DNA of 64,000 nucleotides from Acinetobacter pragensis (GTDB taxonomy: Bacteria > Pseudomonadota > Gammaproteobacteria > Pseudomonadales > Moraxellaceae), in NCBI RefSeq assembly GCF_001605895.1, contig NZ_LUAW01000012.1, positions 63,886 to 127,885 of the forward strand, given 5' to 3'. Positions 17,289 to 26,529 of the stretch are shown here, piece after piece. Every line of letters starts with the position of its first letter. The stretch's first letter is position 1. The notes under the pieces were generated by a model, which was given only the letters and a program-made list of their open reading frames with translations, did no database searches and was not told where the DNA came from. The translations under genes and the position numbers were made by a program.

Positions 17289-17605
17289 CATCCCTTCCAT
17301 ACCCGGTATTTTACACTCAGCCATAGAATCAAAGGCAGTAAAACCATATTCACAATATCGCGCAGGCTGGCGCCAATCCGCCAATAGCCTTTATCAAAAA
17401 TGTCATGGCGCGCGCCGAACAGCTCTACAGCTAAAGCGACAATGACCACAGACCAAATCGCATAATTGGATTTCAATTGCCGCTGATGAATCAAAGCTGC
17501 AAGCAAATAAACCAGCAGCCCTGTATAAATCAGCCAAGCATCATGGGACAAATGCGCCGATTGAAGAACGGCGCTGCGCCATTCATACAGTATGGAGGTG
17601 TTCAT
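17288..17605 (-). CDS. small VanZ-like membrane protein
   Basis: A 105-residue protein with three or four predicted membrane helices (residues 24-40, 48-63, 86-98) and the segment VELFGARHDIFDKGYW-RIGASLRDIVNMVLLP, which has the spacing of VanZ-like proteins (E...D...N). AGAGAG precedes the ATG at 4-5 nt. VanZ-like proteins are small integral membrane proteins of uncertain function. Its stop codon overlaps the start of a possible 49-residue partner. Confidence 0.65.
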   Translation of the reverse strand: MNTSILYEWRSAVLQSAHLSHDAWLIYTGLLVYLLAALIHQRQLKSNYAIWSVVIVALAVELFGARHDIFDKGYWRIGASLRDIVNMVLLPLILWLSVKYRVWKG

Positions 17606-17700
17606 AAAACTCTCTTATTTTTTTCTTTCATTGTTCTGCGCATACTCTAAATTGAATAGTGCCAAATGCAAAATAAAAAACGCAGCCTGCAGATAGACCA

Positions 17701-17733
17701 AACCCGAGTTCTGCATCCTGCAAAACTCGGGTT
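17701..17733. repeat. inverted repeat (possible terminator)
   Basis: AACCCGAGTT...AACTCGGGTT with inner TGCA/TGCA pairing makes a stable hairpin. It lies about 30 bp beyond the stop of the small ORF at 17761-17907 on the minus strand. The T run after it is weak (TTTGGT), so termination is uncertain. Confidence 0.5.
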
Positions 17734-17760
17734 GATGAGGTTGTGCTTTCACAAGTCTTG

Positions 17761-17907
17761 TTATTCTTTTCGGGTGGCTTTCCTTTCCTGCATCATATCC
17801 ATGATGATTGCCATCAGCGTCGTCTTCCTTAGGGGATAATCCATTCCCAGTTCCATTTGCCGATGAATGTAGAATAGGCGGTTTTCTAAAGCTTGCCTAT
17901 GCGCCAT
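17761..17907 (-). CDS. candidate 48-residue helical protein
   Basis: A complete 48-codon ORF (plus TAA) in a gap otherwise empty of genes. The product is basic and helical: it begins MAHRQALENRLFYIHRQM, continues through PLRKTTLMAIIMDMM and ends in RKATRKE. Codon use and the amphipathic pattern look like a real small protein. The ribosome-binding site is poor (TTTCGGTTG before ATG), which lowers confidence. It is on the same strand as the EEP-family gene upstream, 57 bp beyond that stop, and is followed by a hairpin. No family recognised. Confidence 0.45.
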   Translation of the reverse strand: MAHRQALENRLFYIHRQMELGMDYPLRKTTLMAIIMDMMQERKATRKE

Positions 17908-17964
17908 CAACCGAAATCAATGTAAGCCATTTCTTACACTTTTCTCTTAAAATCACTTAAAGAT

Positions 17965-19092
17965 CTATTGCGCCTTTCCGCCGCCTTTATAATCCTGTGC
18001 AATTTCATCCGTCACTGTTTTTTCCTCTTTCTCTGCTTTTTCAATGCCTTCCTGAATCGCCTCTTGCGCTTCCTGCTCATCGGCATCGGTTTGCTCCAGC
18101 TCGTCCTGTATTTGCTCAAAAACCCTTCCGGTCTGAAGCGATACATAGACAGGGAAATGGTCTGAACCGATATGCCGCAAGCGTTTCATCTTCACCAAAG
18201 CAAAGTCGGTGCTGTGAAAAACATGATCCAGCGACCAGCGCAATAAAGGGTAGTCCGCATGAAAAGTATTTACATAGTGCCGCCCCACCCGAGGGTCAAG
18301 CAGCCCGCTGATCCGCTGAAACAGGCGCGTCGTCCGCGACCAGGCCACATCATTCAGGTCGCCCATAACAATGCAACTTTCATCTAAATCTTTGATCTGA
18401 TCGCCGACAATCAGCAGTTCTGCATCACGCAAAGTTGAATCTTTGGCTTCTGTTGGGCTGGGCGGCTTGGGATGCAGGCAATACAGCTGTACCGCTTCTC
18501 CTGAACGCAGCATGACCGTGGTATGAATTGAAGGAATTTCATCGCTTAAAATAAATTTAACTTCAGTCTCCTGCAGCGGCAGGCGGCTGTACAAATGCAT
18601 GCCGTATAGATTATCCAGCGGCACCGGCACACGGTATAAATAGTCTTTTTCGATAACGGACAAGGCATTTTGCCAAGTTTGATCTGTTTCCAAAGTCAGT
18701 ACCAAATCCGGCTGATATTTTTCAATTTCTGCAATCAGCAAATGATATTTATCATTCGGTGTCAGCACATTCGAGACAATTAACGAAATCTGGCGTTCAG
18801 GATTCAGCTGCTCATTTTTGACTTTTTTGACCTGTTTTTTCCATAAAAATGTATACGGCAGCACCATCTTTAATTGGTAAGCCAAAGCGGCTATCAGCAT
18901 GACTAAAATAACTTCACGCACCATATCCCAAGGCTGCGGCCAAACCAGCAGCAAGGCAAATGCAATAAAGCCCAAAGCTAAAATTTGCAGCCGTGGAAAA
19001 TCTGCACCGCGAAACCACCATTCATCCCGTGGAATCAGCGACCAAAATGTCAGCCAAACGGCAATCAGCGCTAAAACCTCAATCCAAATCAT
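17965..19092 (-). CDS. endonuclease/exonuclease/phosphatase family membrane protein
   Basis: A 375-residue protein with three N-terminal membrane helices (about residues 3-20, 35-50 and 59-72) followed by an EEP domain from about 100 to 320. Visible EEP elements are VSNVL (N-site), LVLTLETD (metal-binding Glu), VMGDLNDVAWS (catalytic Asp-x-Asn) and GSDHFPVYV (Asp-His pair). The last 50 residues are a highly charged Glu-rich tail. Relatives are annotated as membrane-bound EEP proteins with unknown substrates (nucleic acid or phospholipid). No membrane anchor at the C-terminus. Confidence is high for the fold, low for substrate. Confidence 0.85.
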   Translation of the reverse strand: MIWIEVLALIAVWLTFWSLIPRDEWWFRGADFPRLQILALGFIAFALLLVWPQPWDMVREVILVMLIAALAYQLKMVLPYTFLWKKQVKKVKNEQLNPERQISLIVSNVLTPNDKYHLLIAEIEKYQPDLVLTLETDQTWQNALSVIEKDYLYRVPVPLDNLYGMHLYSRLPLQETEVKFILSDEIPSIHTTVMLRSGEAVQLYCLHPKPPSPTEAKDSTLRDAELLIVGDQIKDLDESCIVMGDLNDVAWSRTTRLFQRISGLLDPRVGRHYVNTFHADYPLLRWSLDHVFHSTDFALVKMKRLRHIGSDHFPVYVSLQTGRVFEQIQDELEQTDADEQEAQEAIQEGIEKAEKEEKTVTDEIAQDYKGGGKAQ

Positions 19093-19279
19093 TTCAGCCT
19101 CCGTTTTATATTCTTAATTTTTTATTGATTCATAAATTTATATCAATTTTGCATGTAACATAAACAAGATATATTGCACAATATAATTGGTGTTTTCATT
19201 CTGCAGCGCTTGCAGTTATACGCTCTTTTGATACACTCGAACCCCCTTTTTATTTTTTAACGCACCGAGGCAAAGTGAC

Positions 19280-20398
19280 ATGAAAGTAGGTCTGGTCGGT
19301 TGGCGCGGGATGGTTGGTTCTGTCCTGATGCAACGTATGGTTGAAGAAAATGATTTCGCTCATTTTGAGCCATTTTATTTTTCTACCAGTAATGCTGGCG
19401 GTGAAGCGCCTGCGTTTTGCGGCAAGACCGCCCCAGCACTTATGGATGCGTCAGACATTAACAGTCTGAAGCAAATGGATGTCATTATTACCTGCCAAGG
19501 CGGCGACTACACGACTGACGTTTTCCCTAAATTGAAAGCTGAAGGCTGGAAAGGCTACTGGATTGACGCCGCATCTACCCTGCGTATGGATGATGAAGCG
19601 ATTATCGTGCTTGATCCAGTCAATATGAACGTGATTAAAGACGGTTTGGTGAAAGGCACGAAAACTTTCGTGGGCGGCAACTGCACTGTGTCTTTAATGC
19701 TGATGGGTCTCGGCGGCCTCTTCCAAAACAATTTGGTGGAATGGGCAACTTCAATGACTTATCAGGCCGCTTCAGGCGCCGGCGCGCAAAACATGCGTGA
19801 GCTGATCAACGGCATGGGTTATTTATATAACAATACCAAAGATCTGCTGGATGACCCGCGTTCTCCAATCTTAGATATTGACTCTAAAATTGCCGCGCTG
19901 CAGCGCAGTGAAGGTTTCCCGTCTGCAAACTTTGGCGTGCCTTTAGCCGGTTCACTCATTCCTTATATCGACAAACAGCTGGAAAGCGGTCAATCGAAAG
20001 AAGAATGGAAAGGCCAGGTTGAAACCAACAAAATCTTAGGCAATCAGCAAATTGTGCCAATTGACGGCCACTGTGTGCGTATCGGCGCAATGCGCTGCCA
20101 TTCACAAGCCTTGACGCTGAAACTTCGCAAAGACGTTCCATTGGATGAAATCGAAGATATCATCGCAAGCGCCAATGACTGGTCAAAAGTTGTTCCGAAT
20201 ACCCGCGAAGCGTCTATGACCGATCTGACCCCAGTGGCGGTTACAGGCACGTTATCTGTTCCGGTTGGCCGTCTGCGCAAACTGAATATGGGTAAAGAAT
20301 ATCTGGGCGCATTCACTGTCGGCGACCAGTTGCTTTGGGGCGCAGCTGAACCGCTTCGCCGCATGCTACGCATCTTAATTGACTTTAAGAACGCCTAA
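19280..20398 (+). CDS. asd: aspartate-semialdehyde dehydrogenase
   Basis: A 372-residue enzyme making aspartate 4-semialdehyde from aspartyl phosphate with NADPH, for lysine/DAP, threonine and methionine. The N-terminus [11 protein letters not shown] is the nucleotide-binding loop and the nucleophile is Cys135 in GGNCTVSLM; His-Cys and [11 protein letters not shown] segments match the E. coli-type enzyme (367 residues). A ribosome-binding element CACCGAGGCAAAG precedes the ATG. It is followed by a terminator, then the fimV-like genes, repeating the asd-fimV-truA order seen in pseudomonads. Confidence 0.97.
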   Translation: MKVGLVGWRGMVGSVLMQRMVEENDFAHFEPFYFSTSNAGGEAPAFCGKTAPALMDASDINSLKQMDVIITCQGGDYTTDVFPKLKAEGWKGYWIDAASTLRMDDEAIIVLDPVNMNVIKDGLVKGTKTFVGGNCTVSLMLMGLGGLFQNNLVEWATSMTYQAASGAGAQNMRELINGMGYLYNNTKDLLDDPRSPILDIDSKIAALQRSEGFPSANFGVPLAGSLIPYIDKQLESGQSKEEWKGQVETNKILGNQQIVPIDGHCVRIGAMRCHSQALTLKLRKDVPLDEIEDIIASANDWSKVVPNTREASMTDLTPVAVTGTLSVPVGRLRKLNMGKEYLGAFTVGDQLLWGAAEPLRRMLRILIDFKNA

Positions 20399-20438
20399 AT
20401 TTGCATGCTTAAGCGCATATAAATAATTTAGAAATATG

Positions 20439-20468
20439 AAAAGCCGATCTCAATTGATCGGCTTTTTT
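20439..20468 (+). terminator. terminator after asd
   Basis: AAGCCGATC and GATCGGCTTTTTT pair around a short loop (TCAATT) and end in T6, 40 bp after the asd stop. Confidence 0.88.
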
Positions 20469-20559
20469 GTGTAGCAGTCTTGTAAATATTTTACAATTCT
20501 TCAACATGCCGTTAATCTATCATTTTCGCTATGCGGCATCGCCTGAGCTAAAGATTAAG

Positions 20560-21954
20560 ATGAATGTATATAACAAATTAAAGATTGCCATTTTAGCCAT
20601 TATTGCGTCGCAGAACATTCATGCAATTACGCTGGACCCGATTCAAATTCAGTCAGCGCCTGGGGAACTTCTGTATGCAGAAATCAATTTCCGCAATGCA
20701 GATCCGAATGCATCCATCCGCGCAGGCTTAGCCTCTGCAGAAGATCTCATCGCTATAGGTGCGGGGCATCAGCCCCCTGGACATTTAAACTTCTTTACCC
20801 GCAAAGACAGCTCAGGCGCTGGGGTGATTACCATTACCTCTTCTCGCCCGCTGACTGATGCAGAGCTGAATATTATTGTCAAAGTTTCTGAAGGCGAATC
20901 ATCCCGCCTGCAGCAGATAAAAACACCGCTCAAGCGCAGCATGCCGCTTAGCCAGCAAATCAATACCGCGCGGAATGAACGAACCCTTGCGCCCATTATT
21001 ATCAGCAATGAAAATGACATTGCCCTGAACCTGCCAGTCAGCACCCAATACACCGCATTAAAGACAGAAGCTACCGGCAAACTCAAAGAAGCGCCTTTGG
21101 CGATCAGCGCAGCCTTACCGCCAAGCTTAGAAAAAATGACGGCATCTATGCCTATTTCTGCGCCTGCTGCTGTTTCTATCCCTGCACCGGTCACTGCCGC
21201 GGCTTCATCCGCAGCGCCTGCCCCGCTGAACACAAAAAATATGCCGGCAGCAAGACCCGAAGCCACTGAGAAAAACCAAATTTCCAGCGACCCGCTGGCG
21301 CAAAAATTTGCAGCTCAACAAGCCGCTCAGCGGACAGCAGCCCCAGCCCCTCAGGCGGCAAGACCTCAGCCTGAAACTGCATCTGTAGCAAAAGCCGTAC
21401 AACCTGCCGCTACACAAAGCTATGTGGTCCGTTCGAATGAGTCGCTGTGGGGAATTGCAGCGCGCATTGCCGCTGGGGAAAACCGTTCAGTGGGCGACGT
21501 CATGAAGCAAATTAAAGCCAACAATGAACACGCGTTCATTCAGGGTGACTCCAACCGCTTAAAGCGCGGCGCCGCATTAAATTTGAATGGCTCGGCGCCA
21601 TCAAAAGAGCATCCGAAAATTTCTGCAGCGGCCTTGAAGCAAATGCCGTCAACTCAATCAGGCAAGACCAAATACCGCCTGAATGAAGCTGAAATGAGCC
21701 TGATCGCGGAGAAAACGCAAGATTCGGCGCATGCTTCTGCAAATAGAAACACAGAAAAAAATCAAACTTCGAACGAGTTATCATTAAAAGTTATGACATC
21801 TCGTGAAAAAACCGTTAAATTACAGAGAAACGTAACCCAATTAGAATTGGCGCTAAATCAAAAGGATCATAGAATTCAATTATTAAACACTCGTCTTGCA
21901 CAGCTTGAGCAGCAGCTGAAAGCGCGCCAGACAGAGAAAAAGCCAATCAACTAA
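20560..21954 (+). CDS. fimV: FimV N-terminal part: secreted LysM protein
   Basis: A 464-residue protein. The signal peptide (residues 1-22, ...IIASQNIHA|ITLD) is followed by the FimV N-terminal domain (IQIQSAPGELLYAEINF...RPLTDAELNIIVKVS), an Ala/Pro-rich linker, a LysM domain (about 315-375: YVVRSNESLWGIAARIA...) that should bind peptidoglycan, and a C-terminal coiled coil (about 415-455). FimV supports type IV pili and polar localisation. In Pseudomonas the same chain goes on into a membrane helix and cytoplasmic TPRs; here the gene stops before them and the next gene supplies them. I use the ATG at 20560, which begins the signal peptide. Confidence 0.85.
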   Translation: MNVYNKLKIAILAIIASQNIHAITLDPIQIQSAPGELLYAEINFRNADPNASIRAGLASAEDLIAIGAGHQPPGHLNFFTRKDSSGAGVITITSSRPLTDAELNIIVKVSEGESSRLQQIKTPLKRSMPLSQQINTARNERTLAPIIISNENDIALNLPVSTQYTALKTEATGKLKEAPLAISAALPPSLEKMTASMPISAPAAVSIPAPVTAAASSAAPAPLNTKNMPAARPEATEKNQISSDPLAQKFAAQQAAQRTAAPAPQAARPQPETASVAKAVQPAATQSYVVRSNESLWGIAARIAAGENRSVGDVMKQIKANNEHAFIQGDSNRLKRGAALNLNGSAPSKEHPKISAAALKQMPSTQSGKTKYRLNEAEMSLIAEKTQDSAHASANRNTEKNQTSNELSLKVMTSREKTVKLQRNVTQLELALNQKDHRIQLLNTRLAQLEQQLKARQTEKKPIN

Positions 21955-22024
21955 AATGTTACATATGACGATTTAAAAAGGATGAGCACACCTTCTCTAC
22001 GCTCTGTCCTCAAGGGGTAATAAC

Positions 22025-23341
22025 ATGCTGTATGTGATTCCATTTATAATCTTGCTGATTGTTTTGGTGGTCTTGAAAAAACGCCAAGATGCTCAAGGTT
22101 CTGAAAAATCTAATGCAACCGCGGCAACGCAAAAAAGCAAAGCCAAGAAAACCAGCTCATCAGCTAAAGTTGCCCCAAATAAAACGCAAGCTGTTCAAAA
22201 TTCAGTTGTCGAAAAGAAGCAGACCACTCCGCTGACGGCTGATACACGCAATAAAATTGAAAGCTTAATTCAAGAGCGTAATTTTTTCTCTGCAGAAGCG
22301 CAAATTAATCAGGCGCTGAAAAAAGACAATTCACAGCATGAGCTGTATTTGTATCTTTTAGATATTCATGTGCTGCAAAAAGATGAATTTGCAATCAGCC
22401 AATTGCTCAATCATTTACGTTCATTAGAGCTGGATGATATTTTAGCGCAGGCGGAAGCCAAACAGTCCGAATTTGAAAAATCTCAGCACAATGCTGATGA
22501 AGCAATTGCGTTTATCAGTCCAACAATTAGCGCAGAGCCTGCCCCTGCCGCTAAGGTGCAGAATACTGCTGATTTTGATGCATTAATGACAGGCTCTTCG
22601 GCTGCAGCTGAGCCCAAAGCTGATCTGAGCTTTGAAACGCTTGCTCCAAGCACTGCGCCTAAACCGACTGAACCCGCACAACCGGCAACTGAAGAAATCA
22701 AGCCGCTGGAGTTTAACTTATCTTTTGAGAGCGCACCTAAAGCGGAAACGCCTGCACCCGCTGTAGAAGCTGTGCCCTTGGTCGATTTCGGTTCTTTTTC
22801 CATCGAAGAAACAGCACCGGAATCTAAAGCTGTACCTGAGGCGCCAGTACATAAAGAAATCAAACCCTTAGATTTTTCTTTAAACCTATCTCCAGAAAGC
22901 AAAGCAGTGCCTGAAGCGCCAGCTCAGGAAGAAATTCAGCCTTTAGATTTTTCTTTCTCGCTCGATACACCGGAAGCAGCCGAAGATCCAAAAGCTCCAT
23001 CAGCGCTGAATTTTGACCTTGGCTCATTGGAGCCTGCCGCAGCAGAACCTGCAGTTGCAGACACACTGACTGCTGCAGCGCCTTCCGCCGGCGTCAACTT
23101 TGACATCAGCAATGTCAGCTCACCTGCGGCTGTACCCGCAGACAGCAGCGATCCGCTGATTCAATCATTCCCGGAATTAGCCGCAAGCAGCGAAATTGAA
23201 ATCAATCTTGAGCTTGCACAGCAATATATTAAATTGGGCGCATTTGATGCGGCACGCGAATTGCTGGCAGAAAAAGAAACTGAATTTTCTACCGCACAGC
23301 GCCAGCAGGCAGATCTGTTACTGAATCAAATCGCATCTTAA
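22025..23341 (+). CDS. FimV C-terminal part: membrane-anchored TPR protein
   Basis: A 438-residue protein starting with a membrane helix (residues 2-17, YVIPFIILLIVLVVL) and a Lys/Gln-rich segment, then a TPR-like helical pair (about 75-140), a long acidic Ala/Pro/Glu linker with repeats of the form KEIKPLDFSLNLSPES / EEIQPLDFSFSLDTPE, and the FimV C-terminal domain (EINLELAQQYIKLGAFDAAR). It therefore corresponds to the cytoplasmic half of FimV. The gene follows the N-terminal half by 70 bp, with its own AAGGGG ribosome-binding site 8 nt before the ATG, so this is a designed split and not a frameshift. Both halves are probably co-transcribed. Confidence 0.8.
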   Translation: MLYVIPFIILLIVLVVLKKRQDAQGSEKSNATAATQKSKAKKTSSSAKVAPNKTQAVQNSVVEKKQTTPLTADTRNKIESLIQERNFFSAEAQINQALKKDNSQHELYLYLLDIHVLQKDEFAISQLLNHLRSLELDDILAQAEAKQSEFEKSQHNADEAIAFISPTISAEPAPAAKVQNTADFDALMTGSSAAAEPKADLSFETLAPSTAPKPTEPAQPATEEIKPLEFNLSFESAPKAETPAPAVEAVPLVDFGSFSIEETAPESKAVPEAPVHKEIKPLDFSLNLSPESKAVPEAPAQEEIQPLDFSFSLDTPEAAEDPKAPSALNFDLGSLEPAAAEPAVADTLTAAAPSAGVNFDISNVSSPAAVPADSSDPLIQSFPELAASSEIEINLELAQQYIKLGAFDAARELLAEKETEFSTAQRQQADLLLNQIAS

Positions 23342-23360
23342 AGCGTTTCGATTTAAACTA

Positions 23361-23387
23361 AAGCAGTCATCCTCGACTGCTTTTTTT
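23361..23387 (+). terminator. terminator directly before asparaginase start
   Basis: AAGCAGTC...GACTGCTTTTTTT is a typical intrinsic terminator ending the fimV unit. Its T run is followed at once by the ATG of the next gene. Confidence 0.85.
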
Positions 23388-24353
23388 ATGATGAAAAAAA
23401 TAGCCTTGATTTATATGGGCGGCACCTTTGGCTGCACGGGTGAACCCTTAAGCCCAATGCCGGCAGAACAGTTTATTCCTAAACTTCTGCATGTCCTGCC
23501 GCTTGATCTTGAAATTGAATGCTTTACTGCACCCGTCATCCGTGACAGCAGCGCCTGCATTGCCAGTGACTGGCTGCAGCTGCTGGCGCAAATTCAGCAT
23601 CTTCAGCTGCAGCAGTATCAGCATTTTGTCATTATCCATGGCACAGATACCCTGAGCTATGCCAGCGCGGTGCTGTCGCGCTTTATCGGGCAATCCGCGC
23701 ATGTCATCCTGACGGGCAGCCAGTATCCTTTACTGAATGTGCAAGGCACCGACAGCCGCGAATTTACAGATGCCATCGACAACCTGAATTTTGCGCTGGA
23801 GTCTGCAGTCAAAGCGCCTGCTGGTGTATATTTGGCCTTTCATCATCAGCTGATTCATGCATCCTCAGCCTTAAAAATACATACCACTGCACTGAATGCT
23901 TTTGCCGGCACATCCGCCGAGAATGAGCTGCATACCGGATGGGTACCGCTGATTGTGCATGAAACGCATATCGAGAAAGCCCGCCATTTTAACTGCATGA
24001 GCTTGATGATGCAGCCGATCGCGCCAGAACTGCTCTGCAGCAATTTGCAAGCCATCTTTGACCGGCCGCCCCATGTTCTTATTTTACAAGGCTTCGGCAC
24101 AGGCAATATTGCAGTCAGCACAGATGCTGTCTTGCTCCTGCAAAAGCTGATGCAGCGCGGATGCGCCGTAATTGTTACAACGCAAGTGCCTTTTGGCGGC
24201 ATCGATCAGCGCTACGCCATCAGTCAATGGATTGCTGATGGAAATTTTCTGGTCAGCAATTGCCACAGCCATGCAGATCTTTATGCAAAAGCCTTAAAAA
24301 TGTATTTACAATACGACGCTGTAGACCAATGGCATCTGCATTGGCAAGATTAG
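23388..24353 (+). CDS. asparaginase family protein (cytoplasmic type)
   Basis: A 321-residue L-asparaginase-fold enzyme that would hydrolyse asparagine to aspartate and ammonia. The two catalytic threonine motifs are present: GGTFGC near residue 13 and HGTDTL near residue 85, and TGSQYPL follows. No signal peptide, so it is cytoplasmic, which suits the AnsA type. The start is odd: two ATG codons follow directly after a terminator T run and no Shine-Dalgarno sequence is visible. Either the promoter overlaps the terminator and the mRNA has a very short leader, or read-through is needed. The stop is 16 bp before truA's start. Confidence 0.82.
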   Translation: MMKKIALIYMGGTFGCTGEPLSPMPAEQFIPKLLHVLPLDLEIECFTAPVIRDSSACIASDWLQLLAQIQHLQLQQYQHFVIIHGTDTLSYASAVLSRFIGQSAHVILTGSQYPLLNVQGTDSREFTDAIDNLNFALESAVKAPAGVYLAFHHQLIHASSALKIHTTALNAFAGTSAENELHTGWVPLIVHETHIEKARHFNCMSLMMQPIAPELLCSNLQAIFDRPPHVLILQGFGTGNIAVSTDAVLLLQKLMQRGCAVIVTTQVPFGGIDQRYAISQWIADGNFLVSNCHSHADLYAKALKMYLQYDAVDQWHLHWQD

Positions 24354-24369
24354 AATGACTGAGGTAAAT

Positions 24370-25167
24370 ATGCAGCGTTTTGCAATTGGTATAGAGTTTT
24401 GCGGCATGCAGTACAAAGGCTGGCAAACACAGCAGCCCGGCGTACCGAGCGTGCAGGAAACTCTAGAAAAAGTCCTAAGCAAAATTGCCAATGAACCGGT
24501 GATACTGCATGGGGCCGGCCGTACCGATGCAGGCGTGCATGCGACCAACATGGTCGCGCATTTTGATACAGAAGCTATCCGCCCAATCCGCGGCTGGCTG
24601 ATGGGCGCCAACAGCATTCTGCCGAAAGATATTGCGATCCAATGGATTAAACCTATGGAAAGTGACTTTCATGCACGGTTTAAAGCGCAAGCGCGCCGCT
24701 ACCGCTATGTCGTCTACAATAACCCTCAGCGCCCAGCCTTGCTGCATAAGCAGGTCACGCATGCTTACTATCCGCTGGATGTGGATAAAATGATTGAAGC
24801 GGCGAAAAAGTTTGAAGGCACGCATAATTTCGAAAGCTTCCGCGCAGCCGCCTGCCAATCCAATCAGCCTGTACGCCATGTCAGCCATTGCCGATTAATC
24901 CGCCACGGCTGCTATTTGGTCTTAGATATTCAGGCCGACGGTTTTTTGCATCATATGGTGCGCAATATCATGGGATGCCTGCTGGAAATCGGCCAAGGCA
25001 TGTATGAAATTGACCAAATTGACAGAATTTTTGCTGCCGAAGACCGCAAAGCGGCTGGAGTGACTGCTCCGCCGGATGGCCTATATTTTATTCATGCAGA
25101 TTATCCGGAACAGTTCGAATTACCCAAAATGCCTTTGGGTCCGCATTGGCTGAATATGCCAGAATAA
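24370..25167 (+). CDS. truA: tRNA pseudouridine(38-40) synthase
   Basis: A 265-residue TruA: RTDAGVHA at 51-58 contains the catalytic Asp53, with GWQTQ near residue 18, YRYVVYN and the C-terminal FLHHMVRNIMGCLLEIG. It isomerises uridines in the tRNA anticodon arm. The ATG at 24370 has GAGGTAAAT as a very good ribosome-binding site, so I prefer it to the in-frame ATG at 24355. It is close behind the asparaginase stop and completes the asd-fimV-truA order. Confidence 0.95.
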   Translation: MQRFAIGIEFCGMQYKGWQTQQPGVPSVQETLEKVLSKIANEPVILHGAGRTDAGVHATNMVAHFDTEAIRPIRGWLMGANSILPKDIAIQWIKPMESDFHARFKAQARRYRYVVYNNPQRPALLHKQVTHAYYPLDVDKMIEAAKKFEGTHNFESFRAAACQSNQPVRHVSHCRLIRHGCYLVLDIQADGFLHHMVRNIMGCLLEIGQGMYEIDQIDRIFAAEDRKAAGVTAPPDGLYFIHADYPEQFELPKMPLGPHWLNMPE

Positions 25168-25186
25168 TTCAATTTTAATTATATTT

Positions 25187-25285
25187 ACCTCCCCCTAACC
25201 CCTCCTAAAAGGAGGGGGAATTCCTCCCTGAGCAAGACTTAAGCATTGCTTTAGGCCGTAGCGCAAGAAGGGAAGTTGGGAGGAT
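25187..25285. repeat. intergenic CCCCTAACCCC-type repeat
   Basis: A CCTCCCCCTAACCCCTCC start pairs with AGGAGGGGG nearby and, further on, with GGGAAGTTGGGAGGA. Similar sequence occurs at 30361-30437 and in shortened form at 52999-53036. It sits between convergent truA and an AraC-type gene and may act as a bidirectional terminator. Confidence 0.6.
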
Positions 25286-25290
25286 TAAAA

Positions 25291-26298
25291 CTAACGCTGC
25301 TTCCGCTTCCTATACTCAACGGGTGTTTCATTGGTCCAGCGTTTGAATGCACGGTAAAAGGTGCTAGGTTCAGAAAATCCAGTTAAATAGACAATGCGTT
25401 CAACACTTTCCGCTGTATTGGCTAAAAGCTTTTTCGCTAAACGGCAACGATAGTCAGAAAGAATTTGCTGAAAACTGGTATTGGCTTCCGACAGCTGCGT
25501 GCGTAGGCGGCGTGGCGTAATATTCAGCTGAGCCGCCACTGTTTCCAGCGTGGTTTCACCGCTTTCCAGCGTGGAGCCAATCGCGCGGCGCACCTCACCG
25601 ACCAAATCATAACGCGCCAGCTCCTGCAATTTCTCAATGGCCAGCTGTTCATGCAGCTGCAGCAGCTCCGGCTCTGCCTGCCACAGCGGATATTCTAAGA
25701 TGCTGGGATCAAAATACAGCCGCGTTTCTTTCTGCCCCAAGCTTACAGGGCATTCATATATGCGGAAATACTCGTCATCCGGCGCGCCCTGACTGAAGTT
25801 AAAGTCAATATAAATCGGCTGAAAACGCCCTTCAGTAATGAATTTAAAAAAGCGCAGCACGCCTGACATGGCGCATTCCGAAAAATGGCGATTCACCAAA
25901 TTTTCGGCCCACGGCTGCACACCGTTGCTCAGATAGCAGCGGTCATCTTCAACCACCAATTTGGCATGGAAGGCGTCACTGATCAAACGCTGATAGGCCA
26001 AAGCGCGTTTTAGCCCTTCGCCAAAATTATCAGATGAAACAAATAAATGCTCAATGACCTGTCCGCGGTAAAGCGGCAGGTTTTCACCCAAATGCAAGCC
26101 GATATCCGGATCTTTGCTGACTTCTTCAGCCGCAACCCAAAACGCATATTGCGCATTTAAAGGTGTACGGTCATTGGCTTCGACCTGTCCCAAGGCAACA
26201 CCGGCTTTTGTTAATATTTCTTCTGTTGGCAAACCAGCTCGACGAATCGCCTGGTAACCCAATCGCAGTACTACGGATGCATCGGTTAGCTGACTCAC
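25291..26298 (-). CDS. AraC family transcriptional regulator
   Basis: A 335-residue regulator. Residues 15-205 form the Arabinose_bd-type N-terminal domain typical of OruR/ArgR-like AraC members (GLHLGENLPLYRGQVIEHLF). Residues 235-335 hold two helix-turn-helices: ETTLETVAAQLNITPRRLRTQL and ESVERIVYLTGFSEPSTFYRAF, with the AraC signature ending TNETPVEYR. It is encoded divergently from infA. The ligand and target are not shown by the context, since no metabolic gene is adjacent. Confidence 0.9.
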   Translation of the reverse strand: MSQLTDASVVLRLGYQAIRRAGLPTEEILTKAGVALGQVEANDRTPLNAQYAFWVAAEEVSKDPDIGLHLGENLPLYRGQVIEHLFVSSDNFGEGLKRALAYQRLISDAFHAKLVVEDDRCYLSNGVQPWAENLVNRHFSECAMSGVLRFFKFITEGRFQPIYIDFNFSQGAPDDEYFRIYECPVSLGQKETRLYFDPSILEYPLWQAEPELLQLHEQLAIEKLQELARYDLVGEVRRAIGSTLESGETTLETVAAQLNITPRRLRTQLSEANTSFQQILSDYRCRLAKKLLANTAESVERIVYLTGFSEPSTFYRAFKRWTNETPVEYRKRKQR

Positions 26299-26466
26299 TC
26301 AAAAACCTTCCTTGTATGTACTTAATTTTTACCCGAAAAGACTCAAATTAGATTAACTGCGATTGACCGAACTGACAACATGCTTAAGTACTTTTTTGTA
26401 GAAAATTTTTAACGTCCAAGTTCGCCTAATTAACTGGCAGATGATTATTCTGACGCCCATTTCATC

Positions 26467-26495
26467 TTGTTTTTAGCAAAAAAATTGACTATAAT
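26467..26495 (+). promoter_or_regulatory. sigma-70-type promoter of infA
   Basis: TTGTTT (26467-26472) and a consensus TATAAT (26490-26495) are spaced by 17 bp. They lie 35 bp before the infA start, and the T-rich stretch fits a strong constitutive promoter. Confidence 0.75.
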
Positions 26496-26529
26496 TTGCG
26501 CCTTTCCAATTTATTCATTCAGGTAGGCT

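Noticed and set aside
20769..21266. 165-codon minus-strand ORF inside fimV
   Set aside because: Ala/Gly-rich antisense of an Ala/Pro linker; no start signals.
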